From: Mya arenaria
Taxonomy: Eukaryota; Mollusca; Bivalvia; Myida; Myidae
NCBI RefSeq assembly: GCF_026914265.1
Contig: NC_069131.1
Span: 1,213,501-1,277,500, forward strand
Direction of reading: 5' to 3'
DNA length: 64,000 bases
Of the stretch, positions 45,545 through 56,948 are shown in pieces (within the stretch, counting starts at the first letter, position 1; every line of letters begins with the position of its first letter). The notes under the pieces were generated by a model. That model was not told where the DNA came from. It saw only the letters and a program-made list of their open reading frames with translations, and made no database searches. The translations under genes were made by a program, and so were the position numbers.

Positions 45545-48517
45545 GTGTGTGTGTGTGTGTGAGCGATACCAAGTTTTGAAAAGTCTTTTCTTAGCATGCA
45601 ATAATATCTTTTTATCGTACACGTTAAATAGTCGATATATATCGAACGTAATCGGTTAACAACGTCGTGACTTGATGAAAAGAACTGACACAACAATTTT
45701 CAAAAAATAAGTACATTTAATGATGAATGCAATGTAATTAGTATTGATCATTAATTCCATGTTATTTCCGATTGTACATAGTTCAACATACGATTTGTTC
45801 TCACTGGGACACATATCTTGTAAACAAAAAAAGTGTCAAACTAGCTAAGTTTAAATCTGAACACAAACATGGCTAATTTCGGAGATATTGATACTGCTGA
45901 GTCAAACTGTGTATGAAGCACAATTTCTTTGGCTTTTAACAATTTTTGGATGTAAATTGTATTTTAAATAGGGCTTTAATACGCATGCATGGATAGGATA
46001 AGTGATCCATTTAATTATCATTAATATTTAATCATGTACACAGCTACTATTTTTATGAAACTAGTTTTTCATCAATACAACACATAATGTTACCATCCAT
46101 ATGAAACTAACAATTAATAAAACAACATATATATGCTAGTTCACCCAGATTTTGTTTATATGGATCATTACCTCGTTCGGAGTTTTCTTGGTTATTGGTT
46201 TGCCTTCGCGAGCTAGATGGTTCCTTGTTGATGTCTATTACCTCTAAGTCAGCATTTTGCATTGCTCCTATAATTTGTTTCAACGTAACGTTGGTAACGT
46301 TTTAATAACGCATGCATCTACACCCAAATAGTTTATACAGATGCCATAACAGTTCAGCTTTATTCCAAAGTATTAGATAAAATTAATATAACCTTAAAAC
46401 TCCTGACCAAAATGCAACGTTCTAACAACGTTTAAAACGTTCGCAAGTTTTATAACGATTTCAGATACTTGGTTTAAATACTCATTTGATTCGGTAACCT
46501 TGATATGACGACGATGAACAACTCAAACCCGATAATCACAAAGTAGTATGTCCCTCGGATAAACATGGGGCTTTCACTCGAGTAAAACTGTTTAATTTCC
46601 TTTTATTCCTTCTAATGATAAGGACACAAATTGTTGACGCCATACCACAGAACTGTAAACCATGTACTCTTTTCGTGTATACATATTAATTAATTTTTAT
46701 GAGTGCTTTCTGTCAGTGATTTGATCCCAGAAAACATGCGCAATTATAAGTTCAACTTGCCTAATAATCGATACTCCCCAAGCGCGCGCATATTGTTGAT
46801 GATAAATCATTTGTTCTTTTCTTTCATCGATTTATTTAATCTGTTCTTGCCAGCCTCATTTATATATAATTGAAACTTACAGTAAAGAGAAATTACTTTA
46901 TTTATAAGATTGTTCACGCATTTGATTATTGTAACAGTACCATGTTTGTTGTTCTTCTGACCTCTCAGTTTTCCATCCGAACTCTTTGCTTCTTTGTTGA
47001 TGACCTTTAAGTCAGAATTGGTCGTGGATTCTAGAATTTGTTTAAGGGGTAATCATTAAAAAAATCAAACACTACATAACACACCCAGCTTAGCTCATTT
47101 AAACACGAAAGATTGGATATAGTAAATGTACATTATAAAACGCTTGGCATTTTTGCAACATTCTGATCATAGTTGAGACGATGTATGGATAAGTTATTTC
47201 AAATACCTGCAGTCAGTAAGTGTTATCACAGATATTTTCTGCGATCACATTCTTACTGGTGGAATATTCCGAAACTTGTCGAGCGCACGCTTAGAAAGTA
47301 GAGGATACATAATTTCTTCGTTTCATTTATCGATATTGGACCGTTTTTTATATTGTTTTCCATACACCTCTCATCTATGTTTGTTTGTCTGGAAAAATGA
47401 CTTCAAAATGAAAACAGGGAGGATATAGCTATACAACCTTTCTTGAATTAGATGTATCATCCAGTTTTAATTTTGAACACAGAAGCGTATTGCTATTATT
47501 GCCTTCTTTGCATTGTATTCAAGGTTCTAGTATTAACATACGTTATTAACCTAGGTTTTTATCTTTATACAACATGTTTTATTATCAAATTGATATTTAA
47601 AGATAATATAACAAACTTTTTGTATTAGTTAGTAAACTTAGTACTTGCGCTTATGATACATTACCTCGATCGTGGCTCATTTGATTCCTTTGTTTTCTTT
47701 TCAAATTCCGTGATTTGTTGTAGATGTCTTTAAACTCTGAGTCATGCGTCAAACCTAGAATTTGTTTCAAGGGTAAATGTTATAAGAAAGGAAGCAAAGA
47801 TACACTTATACTACATAAGAAGCCGTAATTTGAGGATTAATATACATGGGTAGCACGAAATTTGTTCGAAGCATTATATTTTTTCTTACTTTTCTATGAC
47901 AGTCCCATTTATGTAAAGATGTCTTTGTAGAGGACATTTACCCTAAAAATAACTGCAGTTTAAGGGTTATTATAGTTATCTTAAGATCAAAATTCCGTTG
48001 CAACTGAGTCGGTGGCAACTTCGAAAGTCACTTAGTTGACACTTATGATTTTAAAGGCTAAGTTTAAGGGTCGTAGTTCTTGATAATAAATGAAATTACT
48101 CAGGGTGATCTATTTAAACATTTGGTATTGATAAGCAAATATATTGCTTGACTTTCGCCGGCTCCATTTTCATGGTCAATTTCTATTGAACAATTTGTCA
48201 AATTGCTGTGGCCTTTCAAGATTCTCTAATTCTACAAAATCTTTATCCTAATGTGTTTATGATGAACTTCAATTGATTAAATCATTTCCTTGTATTTCAG
48301 TTGCCTTCTAACGAATAAATTGAAATGAAAACGAAATATATCTGACAACAAGCGACCACGATAGCCCACAAAGGGCATTCACAAATTAGCAATACTAAGA
48401 AGACAACTCCGTTTATAATTAATCATTTTGAAGTTATCGGGAAAATAGTGAGTAGTTTCTCATTAATTAACAATATTAAAGAAACTTAAGAATACCTTTT
48501 GAACAGCAACTTCCCAT
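42160..48517 (-). CDS. IRG-B: complete eight-exon immunity-related GTPase gene (whole gene span)
   Basis: Minus-strand exons: 48517-48496, 47754-47665, 47030-46962, 46267-46172, 45165-45134, 44848-44347, 44133-44102 and 43362-42160. Every border is GT/AG and phases agree (1,1,1,1,0,1,0), giving 2046 coding bases, 681 codons plus stop. Order of the product: MGSCCSK acylation signal; three ~23-32-residue Ser/Asn-rich modules from cassette exons; a short M-A-S-S-S-V-E-G piece; a 167-residue acidic Asn/Asp/Thr-rich tract; the mini-exon D-R-T-D-W-I-N-R-F-K-A; and the 400-residue IRG GTPase. Predicted location is the cytosolic face of membranes; a cell-autonomous defence role is inferred from the family. 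It is convergent with IRG-A and part of the same inverted duplication. Confidence 0.88.
44102..44133 (-). CDS. IRG-B mini-exon 7 (phase 1 to 0)
   Basis: 32 bp between acceptor AAATTACAG and donor GTAAGT, encoding D-R-T-D-W-I-N-R-F-K-A. It converts the phase-1 end of the acidic exon to the phase-0 start of the GTPase exon, so it is required for a full-length reading frame. Confidence 0.8.
44347..44848 (-). CDS. IRG-B exon 6: acidic low-complexity linker
   Basis: 502 bp, phase 0 to 1, acceptor TTTCATCAG and donor GTAAGT. It encodes about 167 residues rich in Asn, Asp, Thr and Glu with imperfect internal repeats (D-T-N-G-N-x-K/R-Q-D occurs twice about 34 residues apart; x-I-D-Q/P-T-N also recurs). 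It ends in the proline-rich Y-T-P-P-L-P-P. No fold is recognised and it is probably disordered. IRG-A has no counterpart that I can find. Confidence 0.85.
45134..45165 (-). CDS. IRG-B mini-exon 5 (phase 1 to 0)
   Basis: 32 bp, acceptor TGTTGCAG and donor GTAAGT, encoding D-I-R-M-A-S-S-S-V-E-G. Its phase change matches the phase-0 acceptor of the long acidic exon, which supports both calls. Confidence 0.75.
45448..45561. repeat. (GT)n microsatellite
   Basis: Long GT tract with GC/GCGC interruptions in the IRG-B intron between exons 4 and 5. The Cys-Val and His-Thr frames are artefacts. Confidence 0.95.
46172..46267 (-). CDS. IRG-B cassette exon 4 (linker module)
   Basis: 96 bp, phase 1 at both ends, acceptor AAATTATAG and donor GTAATG. 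The module begins G-A-M-Q-N-A-D-L-E-V-I-D-I-N, has P-S-S-S-R-R in the centre and ends E-N-S-E-R. It is closest in pattern to IRG-A exon 4. Confidence 0.8.
46962..47030 (-). CDS. IRG-B cassette exon 3 (linker module)
   Basis: 69 bp, phase 1 at both ends, acceptor AAATTCTAG and donor GTCAGA. The module begins E-S-T-T-N-S-D-L-K-V-I-N and ends G-K-L-R. It is shorter than its relatives; the donor is weaker. Confidence 0.7.
47665..47754 (-). CDS. IRG-B cassette exon 2 (linker module)
   Basis: 90 bp, phase 1 at both ends, acceptor AAATTCTAG and donor GTAATG. The module begins G-L-T-H-D-S-E-F-K-D-I and ends M-S-H-D-R. The sequence before its acceptor, TTACCCTTGAAACAAATTCT, is the same landmark seen before the IRG-A cassettes. 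Confidence 0.8.
48496..48517 (-). CDS. IRG-B exon 1: acylation-signal exon MGSCCSK
   Basis: The 22 coding bases are the same as IRG-A exon 1, with donor GTATTC and a strong Kozak context (CAAAATGG). Gly2/Ser6 fit N-myristoylation; Cys4-Cys5 fit palmitoylation. Confidence 0.8.
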
Positions 48518-49559
48518 TTTGGTCTTGGATCAAGTTCTTTTATCGCCACTACGTAGATTTATCTCCAAGTAAAACATCAATACTTGTTATAACATGTATT
48601 CGACTTAAAGAAATTTGTATTGTTAAATCAGCAATAAATCAGCACCTCATTTGTAAGTAAGGTAAGTAAATATTAAGTTTTCCAAAGTTAAAATATATAA
48701 ATTTATAAATTCTGAAATTCATTCCTGATTTACCACGATTACTAAGATTGATCGCTTACAAGAACTTTACGACTTGAAGGAGATGCGAACGTGATGTGAA
48801 AATATTTTCTTCAAACAAATCAGACTTCAAAAAGGAGCATCTACCGACAAACAGACAGAGAAAAAATATAATTTCCAAAATCCATTTCATCAATAAATGT
48901 TAGACATTGTGAGTGTTACGAGCTTCATAAGCATCTCAAAGGAATGAGGATATGAAATGTTTACAAATATCGCCTTTGTAAATAGTAAAAGAATATGCAT
49001 GGTCTGTTTTTACAAAATCCGGTTATTGTATCGTGGAGTTATAGGATTTATCATTTACTCCATAAATTCAATTGTTAGTTCAATTATATGCATACGTTTG
49101 TTAAATGTGTTTTTCATTAGAGTTTAATAAACACTGTGAAGTAGACTTTGGTTATCATCGACGGTCTTATTATTGTCATGTGTTATGTTGATGAGTCTTC
49201 TTTAAGCTTATAGTATAATAGTATAAATGTAGATACTCTCACACAAAACAATTCATGATTTTACTTATGTTCTTTAAACATGTTGTTACTTCAACGATTT
49301 TAAAACTTAGATTATGCTAGGCCTATTTTTCGTTCTGCACATAAACATCTAAGAACTCTGCAATGTTAATAGAATATAATGCAATAGTTATATTCTGTGT
49401 CTGACGACAGTTGTATGACCATATTTTAACTTCATGTTAAAGCCACAGTTAAACACACATTTTGAACTATTTTTGTTTGTTTATTCCGTATTTACGTATT
49501 AACACGCACACCACTCGACACCAGTCGGGCCCTTATTTTTTACTAAAACACATCAAAAT

Positions 49560-50560
49560 CACGGAGCCTTTATTTCCTCCTTATACACAACAAACCAGAC
49601 ATAGCTAACCCATCTTTCCTCCTTAATCACAAAATACCACACATAGCTTACCCATATTTCCTATGTATACACAACATACCACACATAGCTAACCCATCTT
49701 TCCTCCTTAATCACAAACACACATAGCTTACCCATATTTCCTATGTATACACAACATACCACACATAGCTAACCCATCTTTCCTCCTGATACACAAAATA
49801 CCACACATAGCTAGCCCATCTTTCCTCCTGATACACAACATACCACACATAGCTAAACCATCTTTCCTCCTTAAACACAACAGATTCTACCCAGACCATC
49901 CCGCTTCCGTATACACAAGCTAATCTTTCTTTCATCCTAAAATATTATATATTAAGTGATTCCTACTTTCCTCTTTAAACAAAACAAACTCTTCCGAACC
50001 TACATCCCTTTCCAAATATGAGCATGACCGCAATGATATATCGCATATACTCCACTATCCTTATACAACACATACTCTACCAAGCTAACCATCTCTTAGT
50101 TTTTATACACACCACACCTTACTCAATTAACTACTATTAATTTTCTTATACACAGCATCCTCTTCCCAGCTAACCCTTCTTAACTCTTCAATTAAATAAA
50201 ACTCTGTATTGCTAGTCCGTCTTTCCTCCATCATAACATTATATCAATCTTCCCTGCATATAAACAACACACTCTACACTACCCATCTTTCCTCCGTTTA
50301 AATAATATCTTTAACAGATCTAATACTTAGTTTTTTTCTTCTCCACATTGTCTCTCCTGCTAACATTATGTCCTTCATTTTCATGACATACTCTAGCCAG
50401 CTAACCCATCTATTTCCTACTTATAAATAACATACTATTCCCCGCTAACCTTTGTTGCAAATAATATACTCTACCCAGTGAACTCTACTTAATTTCTTAA
50501 ACACAACATACTCCATTTAACTTACTGTTCCTTCTTCCTTATCACACATACTCTACTTAT
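49560..50560 (-). repeat. 42-bp minisatellite and degenerate extension upstream of IRG-B
   Basis: Clean 42-bp units (CACAACATACCACACATAGC then TAACCCATCTTTCCTCCTTATA) occupy about 49560-49900. Degenerate units with ATACTCTACCCAG and CTAACCCATCT continue to about 50560. They are alignable with the reverse complement of the 37-bp array at 14.58-16.25 kb and lie about 1 kb upstream of IRG-B exon 1. Confidence 0.85.
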
Positions 50561-50779
50561 CAATGATCTTTCTTTTGATATGTTAAAACACTCTATGCCC
50601 TATATTTCGTTGTTGGCAAAAAAAACACAACAGAAACGGAAAAATAAAAATAAAACCATTCAATGTTTCTAAAGTAGCCGTGCTTAATTTAACAAACTTT
50701 AAATATTTGCGATGATATGTTAACAGTATATCTCTGGTTAAACATATTGATTCAATTTTTATCACGTAATACATAATTT

Positions 50780-51170
50780 ATCAATACAGGCGATGAGAGA
50801 CAATTGCATCAATTTAAATACAATCACCTGATATCTGATACATGAGATTACGCTACTAAATATACACTGTGGGCAAGATACCAATTTAACATTAAGGTTA
50901 AAGTGTTTGCCCTCACTACTCGTGTTATTAAAGATTCACAAGATGATTAAAATCGAAATGTAGAGAAAAGATCCATATATTATGTTAATGTTCAGGTGTG
51001 TTTAAAAGGCTTTAATGTTTATCAGCCAATAATGCAATAGAAAATATAATTATGCCGACACCGCTTATTTATTTCAAGGTCTGCTTGTGTTAAGGACTTT
51101 CTCAATATATGTATATATACTTAAGGCAAGCTCAATAGATAATTGAATTAATTGAGGCAAACGCAAATTA
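50780..51170 (-). repeat. Inverted-duplication block upstream of IRG-B
   Basis: The reverse complement of this block matches about 13920-14520 in order and spacing. It shows that the region 5' of both GTPase genes was duplicated together with them. Confidence 0.8.
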
Positions 51171-53040
51171 AAGGCAATAGATACTTTAGTCTTATGTCAT
51201 TCCCTTTCCAGTTAATTCTAAATTCTAAATTAGTGCGTTTAAAACTTACAATACAGAATGTGGTCAAGATAAAGTATTCTGAATTTGAATTGCTCCTTAC
51301 ATTAGTAAGTTGTGTGGTGTTTACTTAGAATAAGTATGCAATTTGAACTGATTTACATTTGATACATGTCATAATTAGCTATAATATTATGAACAGATAT
51401 TTTGATTCTGGGACTAACAGAAATGTTTTATTACTTGTTGGTCGGATTCCATCCAATAGGCTACTTTTAAAAAATGTCTTGTTCAATTTTGTATGTGAAT
51501 TTAGTTGTAGTGTAAAAACCATCAAGCTAGATCTCTTTGAGTAATCCGATATCCCTCTTCAATATGTACTATAATTCCTAACATCCCGATTCTTTCGATT
51601 GTTTTTTATCTTTCACTGTAGATTACTCATTGGTTTTAAAAACTGTTCGTTAATATCGGTCGAACCGTTTTCTGATTAATTCCATTTGTTTTCTTTACTT
51701 TTGTAGAACGACTTTTTTATAATGTAAACAACAGTACATGTAAAAAAGTCTATTGCATTGTTGTTGTTGTATTTTTGCTGTGATGACAACATTATTATGT
51801 AAATACAAACAACACAGTAGTGAACATTTTCATCGGAAGTGAGCTCATAAATTCTCATTTATTTTACGCATAATCGAAATCATGTATTTCTCTACGCATG
51901 AGCACTATTAACATTAAGATACGTAAAGAAAATATTCCGATTGCGAACATTGCTGTGTTGCATTTAAAGTATGGTAAAACTTTTGATTTATTGTGGTTAC
52001 CATTATATTTTAGGTCATATATGAGGTTTTTAAGTAGGTTAGAAAATAACATAACGACAAAAATAATATTGCTTGAAAAATGATGTCAAAATCTTACCGG
52101 TTTAAAACTAATGTTGATCGCATAAATATTTTATTCTATGAACGCCCACATCTTCAAAATAGTGACCATATTAATCGAGCGTCTGTTCCGCTGCATGTAT
52201 CAAATACAAATGATATATTATTAAGTTATCGCTTTGTTATCTAGTATTTATATATTTAATGATAGAGATCGGTCATCATTTTTAATGATGATCTCACCCA
52301 AAACCTGTCTGTGTATACTTTCAGTAGAAACCTTTCCCATTTAAGTTAAAAAATAACTTCGACAATAAAATAAAATAAATCGTTTAGGTGTCTTTTTAAA
52401 AAAAAAAACTTAACAAGCATAGAGGTATGAGAAGGTCATTATATTAAAATGAAACTGCGGCTTTATAATTTCTGGTCGTAGAAAGTTTAAATTTAAATAC
52501 ATGATACTTGGTCTATGTGAACGTATCTGTATTTCCTCTGTTAACAAGAATGAACTAACCACATGGCAGTTATTTTATGTCCTTCTCGTATCAAGAAAGC
52601 AGTTTTGTCATCTTAATACACCGACCTAAATACCAACATCAACACGTAGCATATTTATTATATTACCAGTGTTAATTTTGCATTTTAAGTTGTATTATTT
52701 TGTAATTCAAATTTTGATAAGGATAACCGGACGAGTTTGTTTCTAGTTTTTCCACCTACCCTACTACTATTATTTTGTAATTCATATTTTGATTAGGAGA
52801 ACCGGACTTCTTTGCTTCCAGTGTCTCGACCTTCCCTACTTTATGTACCGACGCTATTTATTTTTGTTCTCATTGCCGTTAATGAATTTTTTAGGTACAC
52901 CATTTCGATATTTTGTTTTACCAGAAGCATCAAGCTGCTGTTTTATGTAGTCTTTCAGCCAAGGTTGACAAATACAAAAATGGCGACAATACTTAGCGTA
53001 ATAGTATGCACCTATTTAGTTTTTAATACGGGAACAGTCA
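51171..53040. other. AT-rich stretch, no gene seen
   Basis: Short random open frames only. A local direct repeat pairs TTTTGTAATTCAAATTTTGAT near 52697 with TTTTGTAATTCATATTTTGAT near 52773, each followed by an ACCGGAC block. Confidence 0.45.
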
Positions 53041-55225
53041 AAATTACTGTACAGTCAGTGTTATGGATATTACATCGCCCCTCCCCAGAAAACCCCTTCC
53101 TCATAGTTGTGCACAACGCCCCTCTACAGTTATTCCAGATCTCTTAGTAACACAAGAACACTTTCCAAGAGAACTCCTAAATGGTACTTATATCGTACTA
53201 TTGCACACCACATGTCAATGTGCACCATTCTACCGTACGTATAAACATCACACTCCCCCAGTGAATCCAATTATCGTAGTTTTATTCTTATGCACAACGC
53301 CCCTCTTCTTCAAGTAGAAACCCTCTCTCGTATTCATACTCACCGATGTGAATCTGTCTCGTACTTACAAACATCGTACTCCCCTTCAGTGAACACCCCT
53401 GTCGAACATAATATGCAAAAATACCCTCTCCTCCACATTGGACCTGTTCACTCTCTTCTATATGCACAACCCCCCCCCCCCGAAATGGGCCCTGCTCTCA
53501 TTCTTTAAACGTAATTTGCACACCATTGAGCCTCTCAATAGCACCGATGAACAACTACCCTCCTACTTGAGTCCCACTCTAGTAGCTATACAGGACATAC
53601 TTCCCCAATGAACCCTTCTTTCGTACGCAAACACATCAAACACTAATCTCGTTTAGATAGTATATTGTCTACATCCCTCTCGTCCCTATTAACAACCCAT
53701 TCTCCTAGTAAACATCCTTTTTGTCTTCATTAACAACACATCCATTAGTGAAACCCCCTCTTGTGACTGTTACGACATACTTCCCTAGTGCACACCCGTA
53801 TTGTCTCTCTCATAACACACTTCCCATCGTAAAAAAACAATATAGTACCTTTGAACAACATGCTCCCCTAGTGATTAACCTTCTCCTATCTTTTGTCTAT
53901 ATAATTTTTTATTGAACACCCTTCTTGTTCATATAAACATTCCACCCTAAGTGAATACCCCTCTTGTACCCAACAAAAAACAATCCACTAGTGAACACTC
54001 CTGTTGTACCTATTAACAACACACTTTAATAGTGAAGACCCCATTTTCCCTTTTAAAAACATTCCTCTAGTGAACATATTTCTGTAGTTATTAACAAACA
54101 CTCCCTAGTGAAAATCCTTCTTGTACTTTTTAATAAAACATTCCCCTAGTGGACACCCTTATTGTTCCTAGAAACAACACACACTCCTAGTGAGCACACC
54201 TGTTGTCCGTTTTGAAAACAACATTCCCCAAGTGAACTTTAAAAAAAAAAACATTTCTCCAATGAACACCCCTTTTGTACTTATAAACAACACGCTCCCT
54301 TAGTGAACACCTCTGCTGTTCCTTTAAGCAACATAATACCATAGTGAGCACTTGTACTGTACCATTTGACAAGGTTCTCTACTAGTGAGCCCCACACCTG
54401 TACCTAAGAACACACTCCCTTAGTTAACCCCTCCACTTGTACCTATTAAGATCACGTTCCCCAACCTAACACCTCCCTTGAACATATTAAGAACACAACC
54501 CACTAGTGCATCCCACCCTTGTACCTATTATGAACATACTGTTTTAGTGAACCACTTCTCTGTACCTATTAAGAACCCTTGTTTACCCCTCCCTTGTACC
54601 TACTAAGAAAATACTTCACTAGTTAACCCCTTCCTTGAACCTATTTAGTATTTAGTTTACCCCTCCCTTGTGTCAATTAAGACCCAATTGCCTCTAGTTT
54701 ACCCTCCTTGTACACTCTCCCAGTTAACCCCTTCCTTGAACCTATTAAGACAACAATTCACTAGTTTACCCCTCCCTTGTTTCAGTTAAGAACACATTCC
54801 CCTAGTTAACCCCTCCCTTGTAGTTTTGAAGAACACACTGACCTAGTGAACCCCTCCCTTGTATATATTAAGAATACATTTCCCTAGTTTACCCCTCCCT
54901 TTTACCTATAAGTAACTCACTTACCTAGTATACCCCTCCCATGAACCTATTAAGAAGACACTCACCTAGTTACCCCCTCCCTTGTATCTTTTAAGCATAG
55001 TCGCTTTGTGCACCATTCCCTTGTACCTATTAGCATCACACTCTAGTTAACGCCCCTTTTGTACTCATAAACAACACAACAGCCTAGTGGCGATATCGGA
55101 CATATTTACAATATACTCCCATTGTCAACACCTATATCGGACTTATATTCAACACACTCCACACAGTGAACTCATCTCTCCAATGTATGCACAACTTCCT
55201 TCTCCACAGTGAACCTTATCTCGGT
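53040..55225 (-). repeat. Degenerate ~40-bp minisatellite, third member of the family
   Basis: Recurrent AACAACACACTCCCCTAGTG then AACACCCCTCTTGTACCTAT-type units, very irregular. They are alignable with the reverse complement of the 37-bp array unit (CACAACATACTCTACCCAGTG, AACCATCCCCCTTATA). The open frames are rich in Pro/Thr/His because of the repeat and are not genes. Confidence 0.75.
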
Positions 55226-55603
55226 TGATTTATTCCCATATTGCTGATACTTACGTAGCCTTGTTTATGTGTACATATTTTAAATATTTCATTTACATGG
55301 CCATATCATATCCTTACGCAAATAAGTAAGGTCGACTTTTATCTAATGATATACAGCTGTTTAATACCGGCTAGGACAGGCGAACTTCTGAATCAAATTT
55401 CAATCACTAAAATACACTAAGAGACAGATATGATTGTTTTATGTACATTTGGGGATTAGATTATTTTTGTTTGCGCCCACTGTTCGAGTAATTAACAATC
55501 ACCATATCATTATTTTTTATCAAAAATGAAGATGTGCAGAGCAAGACACAAAGTTAATGTTACGCTTAGATTTGTCATGAGTTATGTTGCCGTTTTTTTT
55601 TGC

Positions 55604-55705
55604 AGGCGGTTAAGTTGGCCGCGCAAGGCACCATCACGGGTCAAGGGCAGTGCCCTTGTTTGGGTTCAGAGGGGCCGAAGCCACTGGACTTAGCATTTTA
55701 AGTGC
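55604..55705. repeat. Isolated GC-rich segment, possible repeat fragment
   Basis: About 100 bp far more GC-rich than its surroundings (GGCCGCGCAAGGCACCATCA, then GGGTTCAGAGGGGCCGAAGCC). The style resembles dispersed repeats with self-complementary GGGCAGTGCCC cores. No gene is recognised. Confidence 0.35.
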
Positions 55706-56770
55706 CTAAGATTGTATTTAAACATCCCTTTTCATGTTTATATATGACAAACAAATAGTAGAAATATCTTTTAAATTTGATTATATGAACAGAACAAAAC
55801 ATTAATTAGCATATTGTCATGCAATAACATCTTATCTTGTTTAAGAAGCACAAGTCATTAGCACTCTGTCATTTAAAATCCTATAATTGTTTTTGAGAAC
55901 ATATATGATTATTGTTTATTAATATAAAGATCGTTAATGTTTACTATATACTCAAATTTGACTAAGTTGATATTTGTATACCTTATAAGTGGCTTACTAC
56001 CTTTAAGGTCGATCATTACAGTCTAACAGAAAGTTCCATAGAACTCAAGGTCCTATTGGTGATATATAGTGACACCCTATAATGCTTCATATAACACAGC
56101 AAATGGCTTTTCGCTGCCTGTTTAGGAGTAAGTATTGAAAACGTGCTTAGTCAAACACGGCGATTTTCTGCAATTCTGTGCGTGGTTATTATATGCCTTT
56201 TAAAAAGTTGCAATAACTAAGAAATTACCAAACTTCAATTAAACCAAACATTATCACTATTACATGTCAATCATTCGTACACTGGTCATCCCGCAGGTTT
56301 TCAAGTTATATTTCCTTGAATTATGAGAAATTTATCAATATCATATAAAAACGTATAAATCAATTGTATAAACACGGAACTAATTGTATACGGTCATTCT
56401 GTGCATTTTCTCGAATCAGATTTTAATAATGAACAGTTATTAAGTTTTTAATAATAAAAATCAGAAATATTTAAGATCTATAGGTTCAAATAATAAGTAC
56501 CCAATATATAATGGAAATGTCTTTTTCTTGTACAGTTTAAACAAGGTATTTACGAACAGTTCCTAGTCAATTGTTACGGCATGCATATTTTGCGAACTTT
56601 GTATTGTTTACGTTCTCATTTATCGTTTTAGTTTTGTTAATAGTAGGTTCGATAATGATAAATCTTACACCTGGTTCAATAGCTGCAAAATCGAGTGCAA
56701 AATACAAAAACATCATTTTCCGGAAAGCATCGTCGACCAATTAAAACGCTTGTTACATTACGCATACTTA
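55706..56770. other. AT-rich stretch, no gene seen
   Basis: Nothing supportable between the GC-rich segment and the palindrome. Confidence 0.5.
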
Positions 56771-56948
56771 ACTCTTGATCACTTACCATCTATGCGCTGT
56801 TTAACCGCTAGTTATATTTTTCATTAATTTTGTAAAGTTTAAAAGCTCTCTGTTTTGATTCGAGAACAGAGAGCTTTTAAACTTTACAAACTTAATGAAA
56901 AATATAACTAGCGGTTAAACAGCGTATAGATGGTAAGTGATCAAGAGT
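56771..56948. mobile_element. 178-bp near-perfect palindrome (fold-back element)
   Basis: Two 84-bp arms (56771-56854 and 56865-56948) with only two mismatches flank a 10-bp loop. The outer ends are ACTCTTGATCACTTACCATC. There is no coding capacity. The form fits a fold-back MITE; a target duplication is not evident. Confidence 0.85.

Noticed and set aside
45418..45696. His-Thr and Cys-Val repeat open frames
   Set aside because: They come from the (GT)n microsatellite in an IRG-B intron.
52812..53508. Plus-strand open frames of 72-111 codons
   Set aside because: They overlap the start of the degenerate ~40-bp minisatellite and are Pro/Thr/His-rich for that reason; no domain is recognised.
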